A program made the position numbers and the translations under genes. This document shows positions 52,080-61,594 of a DNA stretch of 64,000 bases, piece by piece. This DNA is from Arthrobacter sp. 131MFCol6.1. Its GTDB lineage: Bacteria; Actinomycetota; Actinomycetes; Actinomycetales; Micrococcaceae. Within the stretch, counting starts at the first letter, position 1; each line of letters starts with the position of its first letter. The notes beneath the pieces are model-generated. The model had not been told where the DNA came from. It ran no database searches and was given only the letters and a program-made list of their open reading frames with translations. The DNA lies in NCBI RefSeq assembly GCF_000374925.1, contig NZ_KB895556.1, positions 22,766-86,765 of the forward strand, read 5' to 3'.

Positions 52080-53000
52080 ATGGGACACGACCACAGCCAC
52101 ACGCACGGCGTTACCGCCACAGGGAAGCACCGCAAGCGCCTGGTCGCCGTCCTGGCCATCACGCTCGCCGTGGTGCTCGTGCAGACGATCGGCGCCGTGG
52201 TCTCCGGATCCCTGGCCCTGCTGGCCGATGCCGGGCACATGCTCTCGGACGCCGCCGGCGTCTTCATCGCCCTGCTGGCCGCGTGGATCGCCACCCGGCC
52301 CGCCAGCGATCTGCGCACCTACGGTTACCAGCGCGCCGAGGTATTGGCGGCGCTGGCAAACGCCCTGGTCCTGATTGTCATCTCGGTGGTCATCTTCACC
52401 GAGGCCATCCGCCGGCTCGGCGCCACCCCCGAGGTCCACACCGACATCATGCTCGCGGCGGCGGTCCTCGGCGCCGTCGCCAACCTCGTTTCCCTGCTGA
52501 TCCTGCGCGGCGCCCAGAAGGACAGCCTGAACGTCCGCGGCGCCTACCTCGAAGTCCTGGGGGATCTGCTGGGCTCCTTCGCCGTGATCGCGGCGGCGGT
52601 GGTCATCATGGTCACCGGGTTCCAGGCGGCCGACACCATCGCCTCGATCCTCATCGCCCTCATGATCCTGCCCCGCGCCTGGCACCTGCTGCGCGACGTC
52701 GTGGACGTGCTCCTCGAGGCCACGCCCAAGGGTGTGGACGTTCAGATGATCCGCGAGCACATCCTCGCAGTGGACGGAGTGGTCTCCGTCCATGACATCC
52801 ACATCTGGACCATTACCTCCGGCGTGCCCGTCTTCTCCGCCCACGTGGTGGTGGAGGACGCGGCGCTCGGTGCCAAGGGCGCCGACCGGGTCCTGGACAA
52901 GCTCACCAGCTGTCTGGGCTCCCACTTCGACACCGAACACTGCACGTTCCAGCTCGAGCCCGCCACGCATTCGGAGCACGAGGCCCACCAGCACGCCTGA
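52080..53000 (+). CDS. cation diffusion facilitator (zinc/cobalt exporter)
   Basis: A 306-residue CDF transporter with six membrane helices. A His-rich N-terminus (MGHDHSHTHG) precedes the first helix. The transport-site motifs are ALLADAGHMLSDAAG (HxxxD) and RGAYLEVLGDLLGS. A C-terminal cytosolic domain contains VHDIHIWTITSG. It exports Zn2+ or similar divalent metals. It begins 10 bp after the zincin gene, with TAGCCT 7 nt before the ATG; the last residues are again His-rich (HSEHEAHQHA). Confidence 0.93.
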   Translation: MGHDHSHTHGVTATGKHRKRLVAVLAITLAVVLVQTIGAVVSGSLALLADAGHMLSDAAGVFIALLAAWIATRPASDLRTYGYQRAEVLAALANALVLIVISVVIFTEAIRRLGATPEVHTDIMLAAAVLGAVANLVSLLILRGAQKDSLNVRGAYLEVLGDLLGSFAVIAAAVVIMVTGFQAADTIASILIALMILPRAWHLLRDVVDVLLEATPKGVDVQMIREHILAVDGVVSVHDIHIWTITSGVPVFSAHVVVEDAALGAKGADRVLDKLTSCLGSHFDTEHCTFQLEPATHSEHEAHQHA

Positions 53001-53077
53001 TCCGGCGGCGGGACACACCCGCGGCGGACGTGGCCAAATGACACCAGTGTTGTTTATGTTATTCATGTGACTCGTGT

Positions 53078-53097
53078 TGCCAAAGTGACCTTTGGCA
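53078..53097. promoter_or_regulatory. palindrome upstream of the NlpC/P60 gene
   Basis: A perfect 8-bp inverted repeat TGCCAAAG-TGAC-CTTTGGCA about 100 nt before the NlpC/P60 start, right after an AT-rich stretch (53050-53066) that could be a promoter. It could be an operator or the first stem of the leader RNA. Confidence 0.5.
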
Positions 53098-53193
53098 CGT
53101 AGCCTCATGCCTGCTGGGTGATCCGCAGAGGGGCTTGCACGCGCCAAAATCCGACCTCGCTCATTCCAGCCTGAAACTTCGCGAGGTTTGCCA
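53098..53193 (+). promoter_or_regulatory. possible structured 5' leader of the NlpC/P60 gene
   Basis: The 96 nt before the ATG contain ACCTCGC (about 53153-53159) and GCGAGGT (53181-53187), a 7-bp stem whose right arm includes the gagg ribosome-binding site. Pairing would hide the site. In actinobacteria, cell-wall hydrolase genes are often under c-di-AMP (ydaO-type) riboswitches, but I cannot match the conserved core here. Confidence 0.3.
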
Positions 53194-54657
53194 ATGAGTT
53201 GGACCGGATCCGGCCGCAAGACGGCTGTGCTCTGCACCGCCGTCGTCCTCCTTGGAACGCTCGCGCTCCCCGCCCAGGCCGCACCGCTGACTTCCGCGCC
53301 GGCGGCTGCCGGCCGGGTTCCGGCCTCGCCCGAGATCCCCTCACCCGAAGAAATCGCTGCCGCCAAGTCCAATGCGAGCTCGACGGCGGCAGAGGTCACC
53401 AGGATCGACGGGCTGCTGGCCGACGCGTCGGCCGGCCAGGAAACCAGCCTGGCCGCATCCCTGCAAGCAAACAACGCGTACGGCGAGGCCCTCGTGGAGC
53501 TGGCCACACGCCGTGACACGGCGGCTGTGGCGGCCGCCCGGGCTGCCGCCGCCGGGACGGAACAGGCCAAGGCCCGCAAGCAGGTTGGCCAGCTGGCCGG
53601 CGACCTGTACCGCAACGGCGGCCTGAACCCGGCCCTCAGCAGCTTTGTCAGTGGCTCCGGGCGGGACCTGGAGGAGGCCGCCACGCTGGAGGCTGTAACG
53701 GCCGGACGTGCGCGGGCCTTCGAGTCCGCGGAAAACGCGGCCACTGCCGCGCAGTCCCTGACCGAGGCCGCAGCGGACGCCAACCGCGCCGCCGACGAGG
53801 CCGCCGCGACCGCCGAGGACCGCAAGGCCGACGCCGACCGCGCCGCCGCCGCCCAGCGTCAGGTCGTGGCCGATGCCAAAGCGCAGCGCAGCGCGCTCGT
53901 GGACCAGCTGGCAAGCCTGAGAAACACCACCGCGGCGCTGGAATCGGCCCGGGTGGACGCCCTGGACCGCCAGCGCCAGCAGGCTCGGCTCGCAGCATTG
54001 ACCGCGGCCGCCGGCCCCGCGCCGCAGCCCGGCACGGGTTCACAGCCTGCCCCGGCAGCACCGGGACGGGACGATTCGGCAGCAGGGCAGCCCGCCGCTC
54101 CGGCTCCGGTCGACGTACCGGCCCCCGCCGCAGCGCCCGCCCCCGCGCCCGCTCCTGCACCCGTTCCGGCACCCGCGTCCGCGCCGGATCCCGCGCCGGC
54201 ACCCGTTCCTGCGCCCATTCCGGCGCCAGTTCCTGCGCCAGTTCCTGCGCCCGTACCCGTTCCGGTTCCGGCGCCGATTTCCGGCGGGTCAAACCAGACC
54301 GCGATTTCGGTGGCGCTCGGCAAGACCGGATCGCCGTTCTTCTACCAGTACGGCGGAACCGGGACCCGTGGGTTTGACTGCTCGGGACTGGTGCAGAATG
54401 CGTTCGCCGCGGCCGGCAAGTACCTGCCCCGCACGGCCTCCCAGCAGTTCGCCCAGGCCCCCGTCCATGTCCCGCTCTCCCAGGCGCGTCCCGGCGATTT
54501 GTTTGTCTGGGGTTCGGCACCGGGCTTCTACCACGTGGCGATCTATCTCGGCGGCGGCCGCGTGGTCCAGGCACTGAACCCCGACGCCGGCATTACCGTG
54601 ACCGATGTTGCCGCCATGTCCGGGATGCAGCTCTACGGCTACGCGGCCCGCTACTGA
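53194..54657 (+). CDS. secreted NlpC/P60 peptidoglycan hydrolase
   Basis: A 487-residue exported protein. The signal peptide is GRKTAVLCTAVVLLGTLALPAQAA. Residues about 50-265 form an Ala-rich coiled coil, like the regulatory helices of RipA-type hydrolases. Residues about 290-365 are a Pro/Ala/Val linker with the alternating PAPAPAPVPAP pattern. The C-terminal NlpC/P60 domain has catalytic Cys396 in GFDCSGLVQNAF and His447 in FYHVAIYLGGG. It cleaves stem peptides during wall turnover. The ATG at 53194 has gcgagg upstream; the TTG at 53188 is less likely. Confidence 0.9.
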   Translation: MSWTGSGRKTAVLCTAVVLLGTLALPAQAAPLTSAPAAAGRVPASPEIPSPEEIAAAKSNASSTAAEVTRIDGLLADASAGQETSLAASLQANNAYGEALVELATRRDTAAVAAARAAAAGTEQAKARKQVGQLAGDLYRNGGLNPALSSFVSGSGRDLEEAATLEAVTAGRARAFESAENAATAAQSLTEAAADANRAADEAAATAEDRKADADRAAAAQRQVVADAKAQRSALVDQLASLRNTTAALESARVDALDRQRQQARLAALTAAAGPAPQPGTGSQPAPAAPGRDDSAAGQPAAPAPVDVPAPAAAPAPAPAPAPVPAPASAPDPAPAPVPAPIPAPVPAPVPAPVPVPVPAPISGGSNQTAISVALGKTGSPFFYQYGGTGTRGFDCSGLVQNAFAAAGKYLPRTASQQFAQAPVHVPLSQARPGDLFVWGSAPGFYHVAIYLGGGRVVQALNPDAGITVTDVAAMSGMQLYGYAARY

Positions 54658-54708
54658 GACCCGTTCCGGGGGACCGTTCCTTGGGCTCCGTTACGGCCTC
54701 TCTGGCGG

Positions 54709-55671
54709 CTAGGAGAGCACGTCCTTGGTGATGAACCTGCCGTAAGCCAGCGCGCCAAAGACGGCGACGTAGCCGCCCTGGAGGAGGGCATTGGCGGCAA
54801 AGGAATCCCAGGAAACCGGCTGCCGGAGGAGATCGCCAAAGTCCAGCCAGTAGTGGCTGAAAAGCCAGGGATGCAGCCACTCGAGCTGCGGCAGCGCGTC
54901 CAGGACCTGCGCGACGACCGAGAGCACCACGGTGGCCGCCATGGCCCCCACCGGAACATCGGTCAGGGTGGAGATGAACAGCCCGATCGCCGACAACCCC
55001 AGCAGCGAAACCGCCAGATAGGCGGCAATCAGCAGGAGCCGGATCATGGCCTCGCCCGTGCCGATCGTGTCGCCGGAAAGCAAAGTCACCGGCCCCACGG
55101 GGAAGAGCGCCGCACCGATTCCGGCCCCGGTCAGGGCCACCACGAGCGGGGCAACGACCACGAACACGGCCGCCCCGGCATACTTGATGATCAGCAGGCG
55201 GGTCCGCCCGGCGGGAGCCACCAGCAAATACCGCAGGGTTCCCTGCCCGGCCTCGCCGGCGATGGTATCTCCGGCCACGACGCCGACGGTGAGGGGCAGG
55301 AACAGCGGAACCGAGACCACCATGGCCGTGACGCCCACGAACAGGCCGTTCTGGGCGATCCGGTCCAGGAAGGCCGGCCCGCGGCCCGGCGGCACGGCCG
55401 AGGAGACCCGCACCGCCACCGCGATCAGGATCGGGATGGCCGCCAGCGCGCACAACATGGCCCACGTCCTGCGGCGGCGGAACAGCACCCCGAGTTCGGA
55501 CGCCAGCAGTCCGCCGGTCAGGGACCCGCGCCGGGACGAAGGGGCGCCTACCCCGCCGTCACGGCCTGCGGCCCCTGCACTGCGGCCAGGGGTTGGTCCG
55601 CTGCGGCCGGCCGCCGGGGCAAGTGCTGGTCCGGCGGCCGGATCGCCTATGGATGAGCTGTTACTGGACAA
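54709..55671 (-). CDS. ABC-2 type transporter permease
   Basis: A 320-residue membrane protein with six hydrophobic segments after a disordered N-terminus of about 50 residues (Gly/Ala/Ser/Pro). SLTGGLLASELGVLFRRRRTWAM leads into the first helix, and VVAGDTIAGEAGQGTLRYLLVAPAGRTRLL is typical of ABC-2 permeases. It overlaps the ATPase gene by 11 bp when started at the TTG at 55671; a downstream start cannot be excluded. It forms an exporter with the next gene; the cargo is unknown. Confidence 0.82.
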   Translation of the reverse strand: MSSNSSSIGDPAAGPALAPAAGRSGPTPGRSAGAAGRDGGVGAPSSRRGSLTGGLLASELGVLFRRRRTWAMLCALAAIPILIAVAVRVSSAVPPGRGPAFLDRIAQNGLFVGVTAMVVSVPLFLPLTVGVVAGDTIAGEAGQGTLRYLLVAPAGRTRLLIIKYAGAAVFVVVAPLVVALTGAGIGAALFPVGPVTLLSGDTIGTGEAMIRLLLIAAYLAVSLLGLSAIGLFISTLTDVPVGAMAATVVLSVVAQVLDALPQLEWLHPWLFSHYWLDFGDLLRQPVSWDSFAANALLQGGYVAVFGALAYGRFITKDVLS

Positions 55672-56755
55672 CGTCGAACCCCTCCCCCGTCAATGCCACA
55701 AAACGGTCCTCGAGGCTGGCCTGTTCGGTCGCGAAGCCGCGGACCCGGACCCCCGCCGCCACCAGGGCGGCCACCACAGCTTCCGGCTGCACGGCCGCCC
55801 GCTCCACGGCCGGTGCCGATCCTCCGTCTTCCCGGGCGGCCGCCCCTGGCGGAGCCGCAGGCGGAGCCGCAGCCGGAGCCGGAGCCGCAGGCAGCGACGC
55901 GAACAGGGCCGCGTCCGTCCCGGAGCCAGCGGCACCGGAACCATCGCCGCCGGCTGTTCGGCCGTCGGCGCCCAGGGTCGCGGTCAGGCCCAGGCCGGCC
56001 AGCACCTGCGCCGCGGTCCCCGGATCCGGGGTCAGCACGCGGATCCTTGCCTGGCCCGCCCCGCGAAGTTCCGCCAGGGTTCCCTGCGCCACAAGCCGGC
56101 CAGCGCTCATGATGGCCGCATGGGTGCAGATCTGCTCGACCTCGGCCAGCAGGTGGCTGGAGACGAACACCGTGGCGCCGTCGGCCGCGAGCGATCGCAC
56201 GAGGCTCCGCACTTCACGGGTGCCCTGGGGATCCAGCCCGTTGGTGGGCTCGTCCAGCACCAGCAGTTCCCGCGGGGCGAGCAGGGCGTTGGCGATCCCC
56301 AGCCGCTGCTTCATCCCCAGTGAATAGGCCCGGACCTGCTTGTCCGCGGCGTGCGTCAAACCCACCCGTTCCAGGGCTGACTGGACGCGGGCACGCCGTG
56401 TCGCGGCCGAACCATAGGGGTCCGCGGCGTCCATGCGGCGCAGATTGGCGGCACCGGAGAGGAACGGATAGAACGCCGGTCCTTCCACCAACGCCCCGAC
56501 CCGGGGCAGCACGACGTTCAGTTTCCCGGGCATCTCCTCGCCCAGCACGCGCATGGAGCCACCGGTGGCCGTAGCCAGGCCGAGCAGGAGCCTGATGGTG
56601 GTGGTCTTCCCCGACCCATTCGGGCCCAGGAAACCAAAGACCGCGCCTTTCGGCACGGCGAGGTCGACGCCGCCGACAGCCAGCTGCTGGCCGAACCGTT
56701 TGGTCAGGCCCCTGGTCTCAATGCTCAGCTCGGCCGCCGGCCGGGCGGCACTCAC
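55661..56755 (-). CDS. ABC transporter ATP-binding protein
   Basis: A 364-residue ATPase. Walker A is GPNGSGKTTT, the signature motif YSLGMKQRL, Walker B LLVLDEPTNGLD, and the switch histidine lies in SSHLL. After the usual 220-residue core comes a C-terminal extension with a low-complexity Ala/Pro/Gly stretch (about 270-325), then VRVRGFATEQASLEDRFVALTGE, typical of drug- and peptide-type exporters. GTG start at 56755. It is coupled to the permease gene and preceded by a LolA-like gene 40 bp upstream. Confidence 0.9.
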   Translation of the reverse strand: MSAARPAAELSIETRGLTKRFGQQLAVGGVDLAVPKGAVFGFLGPNGSGKTTTIRLLLGLATATGGSMRVLGEEMPGKLNVVLPRVGALVEGPAFYPFLSGAANLRRMDAADPYGSAATRRARVQSALERVGLTHAADKQVRAYSLGMKQRLGIANALLAPRELLVLDEPTNGLDPQGTREVRSLVRSLAADGATVFVSSHLLAEVEQICTHAAIMSAGRLVAQGTLAELRGAGQARIRVLTPDPGTAAQVLAGLGLTATLGADGRTAGGDGSGAAGSGTDAALFASLPAAPAPAAAPPAAPPGAAAREDGGSAPAVERAAVQPEAVVAALVAAGVRVRGFATEQASLEDRFVALTGEGFDVVQ

Positions 56756-56795
56756 GCGGCCGTCACCGGGCAGTCACCGGATACCGCGCCCGTCA

Positions 56796-57884
56796 TCACT
56801 TCTGTGCGGCAGCGGCCTGGAGCCGCTCCAGTGGCACGGAGCCGGCAACGACCCGGCCGTCGTCGAGCACCAACACGTTCACCAGCGCGGTGGACAAGAG
56901 CCGGCCGCCCTGGACCGGAACGGTGGCCTGTTCGAGCAGGGCCGTGGCGTCCGACGCCGGTCCGGCCGTTCCCGCCGGGAACTCAACAACCGAGTCCCAG
57001 CCGGAGCCGGTAACGGCCGGCTTGCGGTTGCTGTCCCTGGCTGCAGGGGCCGTCGCGTTCCCGGCGTCGTTGCCGTGCTTGTGCTCCTTTACCGGAATCT
57101 CCTCGACCGTGGCGCCCGGCGGCGGAGTGAACGCGAAGACCGACGCGTCGGGGGCCCCGAGCGTCAGGCTGGTGTAGGCGACGCGGAAGGCGGGATCCGA
57201 CTGTCCACGCGCATTGATCTCGACACCCAGCGGCAGCCCGGTCTGGCCGTCAACAGCTACTGCGATGGACCCGACCAGCGTCGCATCGGACTTCGGTGTG
57301 AGCACCAGGTTGTAGGCGGCCCGGCCGGCTACCTGGACATCAGCGCCCACCGCCACGTCCGTGCCCGGTTCGATCTTGGCCAGAAGCATCGCGGCGAGCT
57401 GGTCGGGGGTGGCGGTGATGTCGCTGCCGGCGCTGTGACGGCCGGGGTCACCGGCGTCGTCGGCCGGGAGCTGGGCGTGGGCGGCCGTGTTGTCCTTGGA
57501 GTTGTAGAACCACACGTCGTTGCCGTGACGGATGGCGTTGCGTTCGGCCAGCCGGTCCATCACCTGGATGCGGGCGTTGTCCGGGCCGTCGCGATATATC
57601 CGCGCGGTGTGCGGACCTGTCAGCAGCTCGAGCCATGCCGTCCCTGACGCGTCCGAGCCGGCACCAGTCTTGGGCAGCTCGGGGAGCCCGAGCTCAGAGG
57701 ACTGTTCCAGGGTTCCGGAGAGGGCAGGCTCGCTGTGCTGGGCGATCAACTGCAGCACCTGCTCCGGCGTCTTGGGCGGCAGGGGGTCCCCGGCGCTGGC
57801 GGGCAGGGATCCGGCCAGCGCGCCGGCGGCAATAACGGCCGGAACGGCGACGGCGGGCAGCCAGCGCAGCCATTTGGGCGTCAT
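56796..57884 (-). CDS. secreted LolA/RseB-like protein (DUF2092 type)
   Basis: A 362-residue protein with a signal peptide (WLRWLPAVAVPAVIAAGALAGSLPASA) and a beta-rich domain: LIAQHSEPALSGTLEQSSELGLP, TARIYRDGPDNARIQVMD, DVWFYNSKDNTA, YNLVLTPKSDATLVGSIAVAVDGQTGLPLGVEI. This is the pattern of LolA-fold proteins that bind lipids or sense envelope state. Its position as first gene before an ABC-2 exporter suggests joint work on a lipid or lipoprotein cargo; this is inference. Confidence 0.78.
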   Translation of the reverse strand: MTPKWLRWLPAVAVPAVIAAGALAGSLPASAGDPLPPKTPEQVLQLIAQHSEPALSGTLEQSSELGLPELPKTGAGSDASGTAWLELLTGPHTARIYRDGPDNARIQVMDRLAERNAIRHGNDVWFYNSKDNTAAHAQLPADDAGDPGRHSAGSDITATPDQLAAMLLAKIEPGTDVAVGADVQVAGRAAYNLVLTPKSDATLVGSIAVAVDGQTGLPLGVEINARGQSDPAFRVAYTSLTLGAPDASVFAFTPPPGATVEEIPVKEHKHGNDAGNATAPAARDSNRKPAVTGSGWDSVVEFPAGTAGPASDATALLEQATVPVQGGRLLSTALVNVLVLDDGRVVAGSVPLERLQAAAAQK

Positions 57885-57993
57885 CGTAACCGCGCCCCGG
57901 AAAGAGATGTTCCAACTATCCGCGCCTGGGGAATGCGCGCTTCAGTGCAGCTCATAGGTCAACAGTACGCCTGGCCCCGGCAGCCCGGTCCTC

Positions 57994-58791
57994 CTACTTC
58001 AGCACATTAATGGTCAGTTCCACCGCGCCCAGCAGGAACGCGAGCACGGACGTGCCAAGGCCCGCCACGAGCAGCAGGCCGGGATGGGCCAGGCCCACCA
58101 CTACCCGCCTCAGCCGGGGCCTGTCCCGCAGGAACTTCTTGGGCACGGCGCCCGGGTCCGGCGTCTGTTTCCAGCCCCGGAGCCGCCGCAGGAACCAGGC
58201 GCAGCGAATGATGAAAGCCAGCCACAGAACGGAGACCACCAGCGGGATCGCGGCCAGCAGGAGGTTGAAGCCCACCGCGGTGACCTCGCGTTCGGACGCC
58301 CCGACGAGTGACTGAAGGGTGGTCGAGATCGAGGCGCTCATGACCACGGACACGCCCCACACAAGGAAGGCGGCGATCAGGGCCAGGAAGCGGACGAAGA
58401 AATGGCCCAGGACCGAGTCCCGGCGCGGCTTCAGGTAGCGGCGCGGGGTGGCGTGCAGAAGCGCGATGCTTGCCAGCAGCGTCGGCAGGGCGGCCAGGCC
58501 AACCAGCACATACCAGGACCAGCCGGCCAGATCCAGGAATTCATCGGCCACGATCAGCACCGCCCAGAACCCCGCCCACGCCCAGCCGGCCGTGAGCGGA
58601 CGCCCCACGAACCAGTCCGGCAGCCACGCGTCCGGGTCCGCGGGCGCGGGGGTGCCTGCCGCGGGCAATTCGGGCGCGGAGGCTCCGGGCGCGGGGATTT
58701 CGGGCGGCCCGGTATCAGGCGCCGGGGTGCCCGCAGCGGGCATTCCGGCGGTCCCGGTCTCCCGGCCCTCGGAGCCGCGCTCTTCGCTCAT
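57994..58791 (-). CDS. hypothetical multi-pass membrane protein
   Basis: A 265-residue protein. The first 55 residues are a Pro/Ala/Gly-rich disordered tail; then come about five hydrophobic helices (PLTAGWAWAGFWAVLIVADEF, YVLVGLAALPTLLASIALL, FFVRFLALIAAFLVWGVSVVM, FNLLLAAIPLVVSVLWLAFIIR, LLLVAGLGTSVLAFLLGAVEL). No known family is recognised. It lies 9 bp after the stop of the PEP-utilizing enzyme gene on the same strand, so the two are probably co-transcribed. Confidence 0.65.
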   Translation of the reverse strand: MSEERGSEGRETGTAGMPAAGTPAPDTGPPEIPAPGASAPELPAAGTPAPADPDAWLPDWFVGRPLTAGWAWAGFWAVLIVADEFLDLAGWSWYVLVGLAALPTLLASIALLHATPRRYLKPRRDSVLGHFFVRFLALIAAFLVWGVSVVMSASISTTLQSLVGASEREVTAVGFNLLLAAIPLVVSVLWLAFIIRCAWFLRRLRGWKQTPDPGAVPKKFLRDRPRLRRVVVGLAHPGLLLVAGLGTSVLAFLLGAVELTINVLK

Positions 58792-58800
58792 GGGCCGGCG

Positions 58801-61551
58801 CTAGTCGGCCGGCGTCACGGTGCCGGCGGCGCCGTCGACCGTAATGCTGTGGCCCGTGGTGATCCTCGCTGTCGCGTCGGGGACGCCCACCACCGCTGGG
58901 ATCCCGTATTCCCGCGCGACGACGGCGCCGTGGGAGTTGGGCCCGCCCATTTCCATCACGAGGCCGCCGGCCGTCAGGAACAACGGCGTCCAGCCCGGAT
59001 CGGTGGACGGCGCCACGAGGATCTCGCCGGGTTCCAGGTGCGCGCCGTGGGGGTCGAGGATCACGCGGGCCCTGGCCGTGATGGTGCCGGCCGAAGCCGG
59101 CGTGCCGGAGAGCCGCCCCGCGCCGCCGTCGGAACCCGCCGGCCCCCATCCACCGGGGGCGGTTCGCACTGCACCGGCCTGGGCAGCACCGGTCTGCACC
59201 GCCTCGGGCTCGGTTCCGTCCGAGAGCAGCACACGGGGAATGTGCCGGCGGCCCAGTTCAGCCGCGTACGCTTCCCGTCGCTGGGCCACAAGCCCCTGCA
59301 GCGCGGCGCCGCCGAGCCCCCGGTGCGCGTCGGTCAGGTCGACGAAGAAGATATCGTCCGCCGCATCGATTGCCCCGGCCGCGGCGAGTTCGGCCCCGAC
59401 CGTCGCCAACTCCTGCCGGACGGCGCCGAGCGCTTCCACGAGGTGGTACTTGGGCAGCTCACGCAGCCCGGCGAACATCCGGGTCCGCCGCAGCGCGGCC
59501 CGCACGAGTGCACCGCGAAGGCGGCTGCGCTGCCCCGCGGCGGCCACAAGCCGACCTACCTGCGCCTCCGCCTCGCGGGCCGCCTTGCCGAACTGCCGGT
59601 CCGGGGCGAGCGCAGGATCATCCATGCGCAGATAGTTGGCCAGGACCCCCAGGATGTGGGTCGGGTCATCAGACCAGCGGGGCATGCCGACGTCGATCTC
59701 CGCCACGGCGCGGTGGCCGTACCGGCCCAGGAAGTCCCGCAGCCCGGATTGCACGACGCCGGGGAGGTCCGCCGCCCGGTAACGCCGGGCTATCTCGGGC
59801 AATGCGGCGCCGCCGAACACCGCCGCCGACGCCGGGTCGTTGCGGATGGCAGTAGCCAGCGACCACAGATCCAGGTCCATTTCGGTGGTCACGTTGTTGG
59901 GCAGCCCCCGCAGGACTTCCTGCAAGGCCCCGTTCCCCGGGTTCCCGGCGAGTTTTCCGGCCGCGGCCAGCAAGGCGAACCCCAGGGCGGGCAGCGGCAG
60001 GATCGCGGGAACCACGGGAAAGACATGCTGGCCGAGGATCCGCTCGACGTGGTCCAGGCGCTGCGTGGCGGTGGCGCCGGCGGGCACCGCGAGTGCGGCG
60101 CGGAGCTGCTCGCCCACACGGCCTGCCCGGCGCAGTGCCGCCTCGGGCCGGATGAAGCCGCGGATCAGGGTCTCCGGGACTTTCGCCCGGGCCGCCACCG
60201 GGGCGACGTGACGCAGGAGCCGCCACGGGGTTTTTGTGGTCACGGAGAACCTGGGATCGGCGAAAAGGTTGCGCATCACGGTGGCCGAGCGCGCCTCCAT
60301 GACGTCAAACACGCGGGGGACGATCGCGCGCCCGGTCTGGCTCCGGACCACCGGCGTGAGATCGAAGAAAATGCGCTGACCGGCTTCCGTGTAGGGCGCG
60401 GGCCCGTCACGGGGCGCCGGCACCGGGAAATGCGCCGCCCCCGCAACCGAGGACGCAATCAGCCGGATGCTGGCGAGGCCCATCGGCGTGAGGGGCCGGG
60501 TGAGCCCCTGGGCCAGGCTGAAGCACAAATACACGCGCGGGGTTGGCCCGGAGGGACGCCGATCCGGCATCGGATAGAGCGTGGTGATGGGCCTGGACTG
60601 CGTAAGCCATACGGCACCGTCCTGGCCGATGGCCCATTCGAGGTCCTGCGGCGAGCCGAAGTGCACCTCCGCGCGGCGGCCCAGGAGCTCCAGGGCGGCC
60701 AGTTGGGCATCGTCCAGGCTGGGCGCCAACCCTGCGTCCGGTTGCGCCACCCGCTCGGTGCCGCCGCCGGGCAGGGGACGGATGAGCAGGCCCTTGTCCC
60801 CAATTCGCCGCTCGAGAATCCGTCCGGTGGCGCCGTCGATCACGAAGTGGTCAGGGTTGACCGCCCCGGACACCACGGCCTCCCCCAGCCCCGGGCTGGC
60901 GTCGATGACGGCCTCGTGCCGCCGGCCGGTCACGGGATTGGCCGTGAACAGCACTCCGGCCACGGCCGCGTCCACCATGCGCTGGACCACCACGGCGAGG
61001 GACACCGCGGAGGGCTCGATCCCCTGCACCGCACGGTAGGTCACCGCGCGGTCTGTCCACAGCGAGGCCCAGCACCGGCGGACGGCAGCCAGCACGGCAT
61101 CCGCGCCCACCACGTTCAGGAATGTGTCCTGCTGGCCGGCGAAACTGGCGAACGGCAGGTCTTCGGCGGTCGCCGAGGACCGCACCGCAACGGCCGTGTC
61201 AGCGCCCAGCGCCGCGTAGGCGGCGCGGACGGCGGCGTCGATGCCGGCGGGCACACCGGCGTCGAGCACCAGCGCGCGGGCCTCCGCGGCAAGCGAAGCC
61301 AGCCCCGCCAGGTCATCGGGCGCTGTTGCGGCGAGGGCGCGGTGCACCTCCGCCAGCGCCGGGGAGGCCGTGGCCTCCAGATAGGCCCGGGTGGTCAGGC
61401 AGAAGCCGGCGGGTACCGGAAGGCCGGCGCGTGCCAGTTCGCCCAGGTTCGCCGCCTTGCCGCCGACCGTGGCCAGCATGTCCGGGCCAAGGCGTTCCAA
61501 GGCCAGGACCGGCCCGCCCTCGGCAGGGTCCGGCGTCCCGGGGTGCTCCAT
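58801..61551 (-). CDS. PEP synthase / rifampicin phosphotransferase-like PEP-utilizing enzyme (copy 2)
   Basis: A 916-residue paralogue of the enzyme at 4004-6808 with the same domain order. The N-terminal ATP-grasp has VGGKAANLGELARAGLPVPAGF and RSSATAEDLPFASFAGQQD, ending WLTQSRPITTLYP. The central helical domain contains YLCFSLAQGLTRPLTPMG. The C-terminal phospho-histidine domain has NSHGAVVAREYGIPAVVG. The start at 61551 has an aagga site upstream; the longer frame into the stress-protein gene is not coding. It follows a universal stress protein gene by 43 bp. A nucleotide-dependent phosphotransferase role is likely; rifampicin itself is only one possible substrate. Confidence 0.75.
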   Translation of the reverse strand: MEHPGTPDPAEGGPVLALERLGPDMLATVGGKAANLGELARAGLPVPAGFCLTTRAYLEATASPALAEVHRALAATAPDDLAGLASLAAEARALVLDAGVPAGIDAAVRAAYAALGADTAVAVRSSATAEDLPFASFAGQQDTFLNVVGADAVLAAVRRCWASLWTDRAVTYRAVQGIEPSAVSLAVVVQRMVDAAVAGVLFTANPVTGRRHEAVIDASPGLGEAVVSGAVNPDHFVIDGATGRILERRIGDKGLLIRPLPGGGTERVAQPDAGLAPSLDDAQLAALELLGRRAEVHFGSPQDLEWAIGQDGAVWLTQSRPITTLYPMPDRRPSGPTPRVYLCFSLAQGLTRPLTPMGLASIRLIASSVAGAAHFPVPAPRDGPAPYTEAGQRIFFDLTPVVRSQTGRAIVPRVFDVMEARSATVMRNLFADPRFSVTTKTPWRLLRHVAPVAARAKVPETLIRGFIRPEAALRRAGRVGEQLRAALAVPAGATATQRLDHVERILGQHVFPVVPAILPLPALGFALLAAAGKLAGNPGNGALQEVLRGLPNNVTTEMDLDLWSLATAIRNDPASAAVFGGAALPEIARRYRAADLPGVVQSGLRDFLGRYGHRAVAEIDVGMPRWSDDPTHILGVLANYLRMDDPALAPDRQFGKAAREAEAQVGRLVAAAGQRSRLRGALVRAALRRTRMFAGLRELPKYHLVEALGAVRQELATVGAELAAAGAIDAADDIFFVDLTDAHRGLGGAALQGLVAQRREAYAAELGRRHIPRVLLSDGTEPEAVQTGAAQAGAVRTAPGGWGPAGSDGGAGRLSGTPASAGTITARARVILDPHGAHLEPGEILVAPSTDPGWTPLFLTAGGLVMEMGGPNSHGAVVAREYGIPAVVGVPDATARITTGHSITVDGAAGTVTPAD

Positions 61552-61594
61552 CCGCAATCCGTCCTTCCGACGCCGGGCCCGTGGCCTCGGGATC

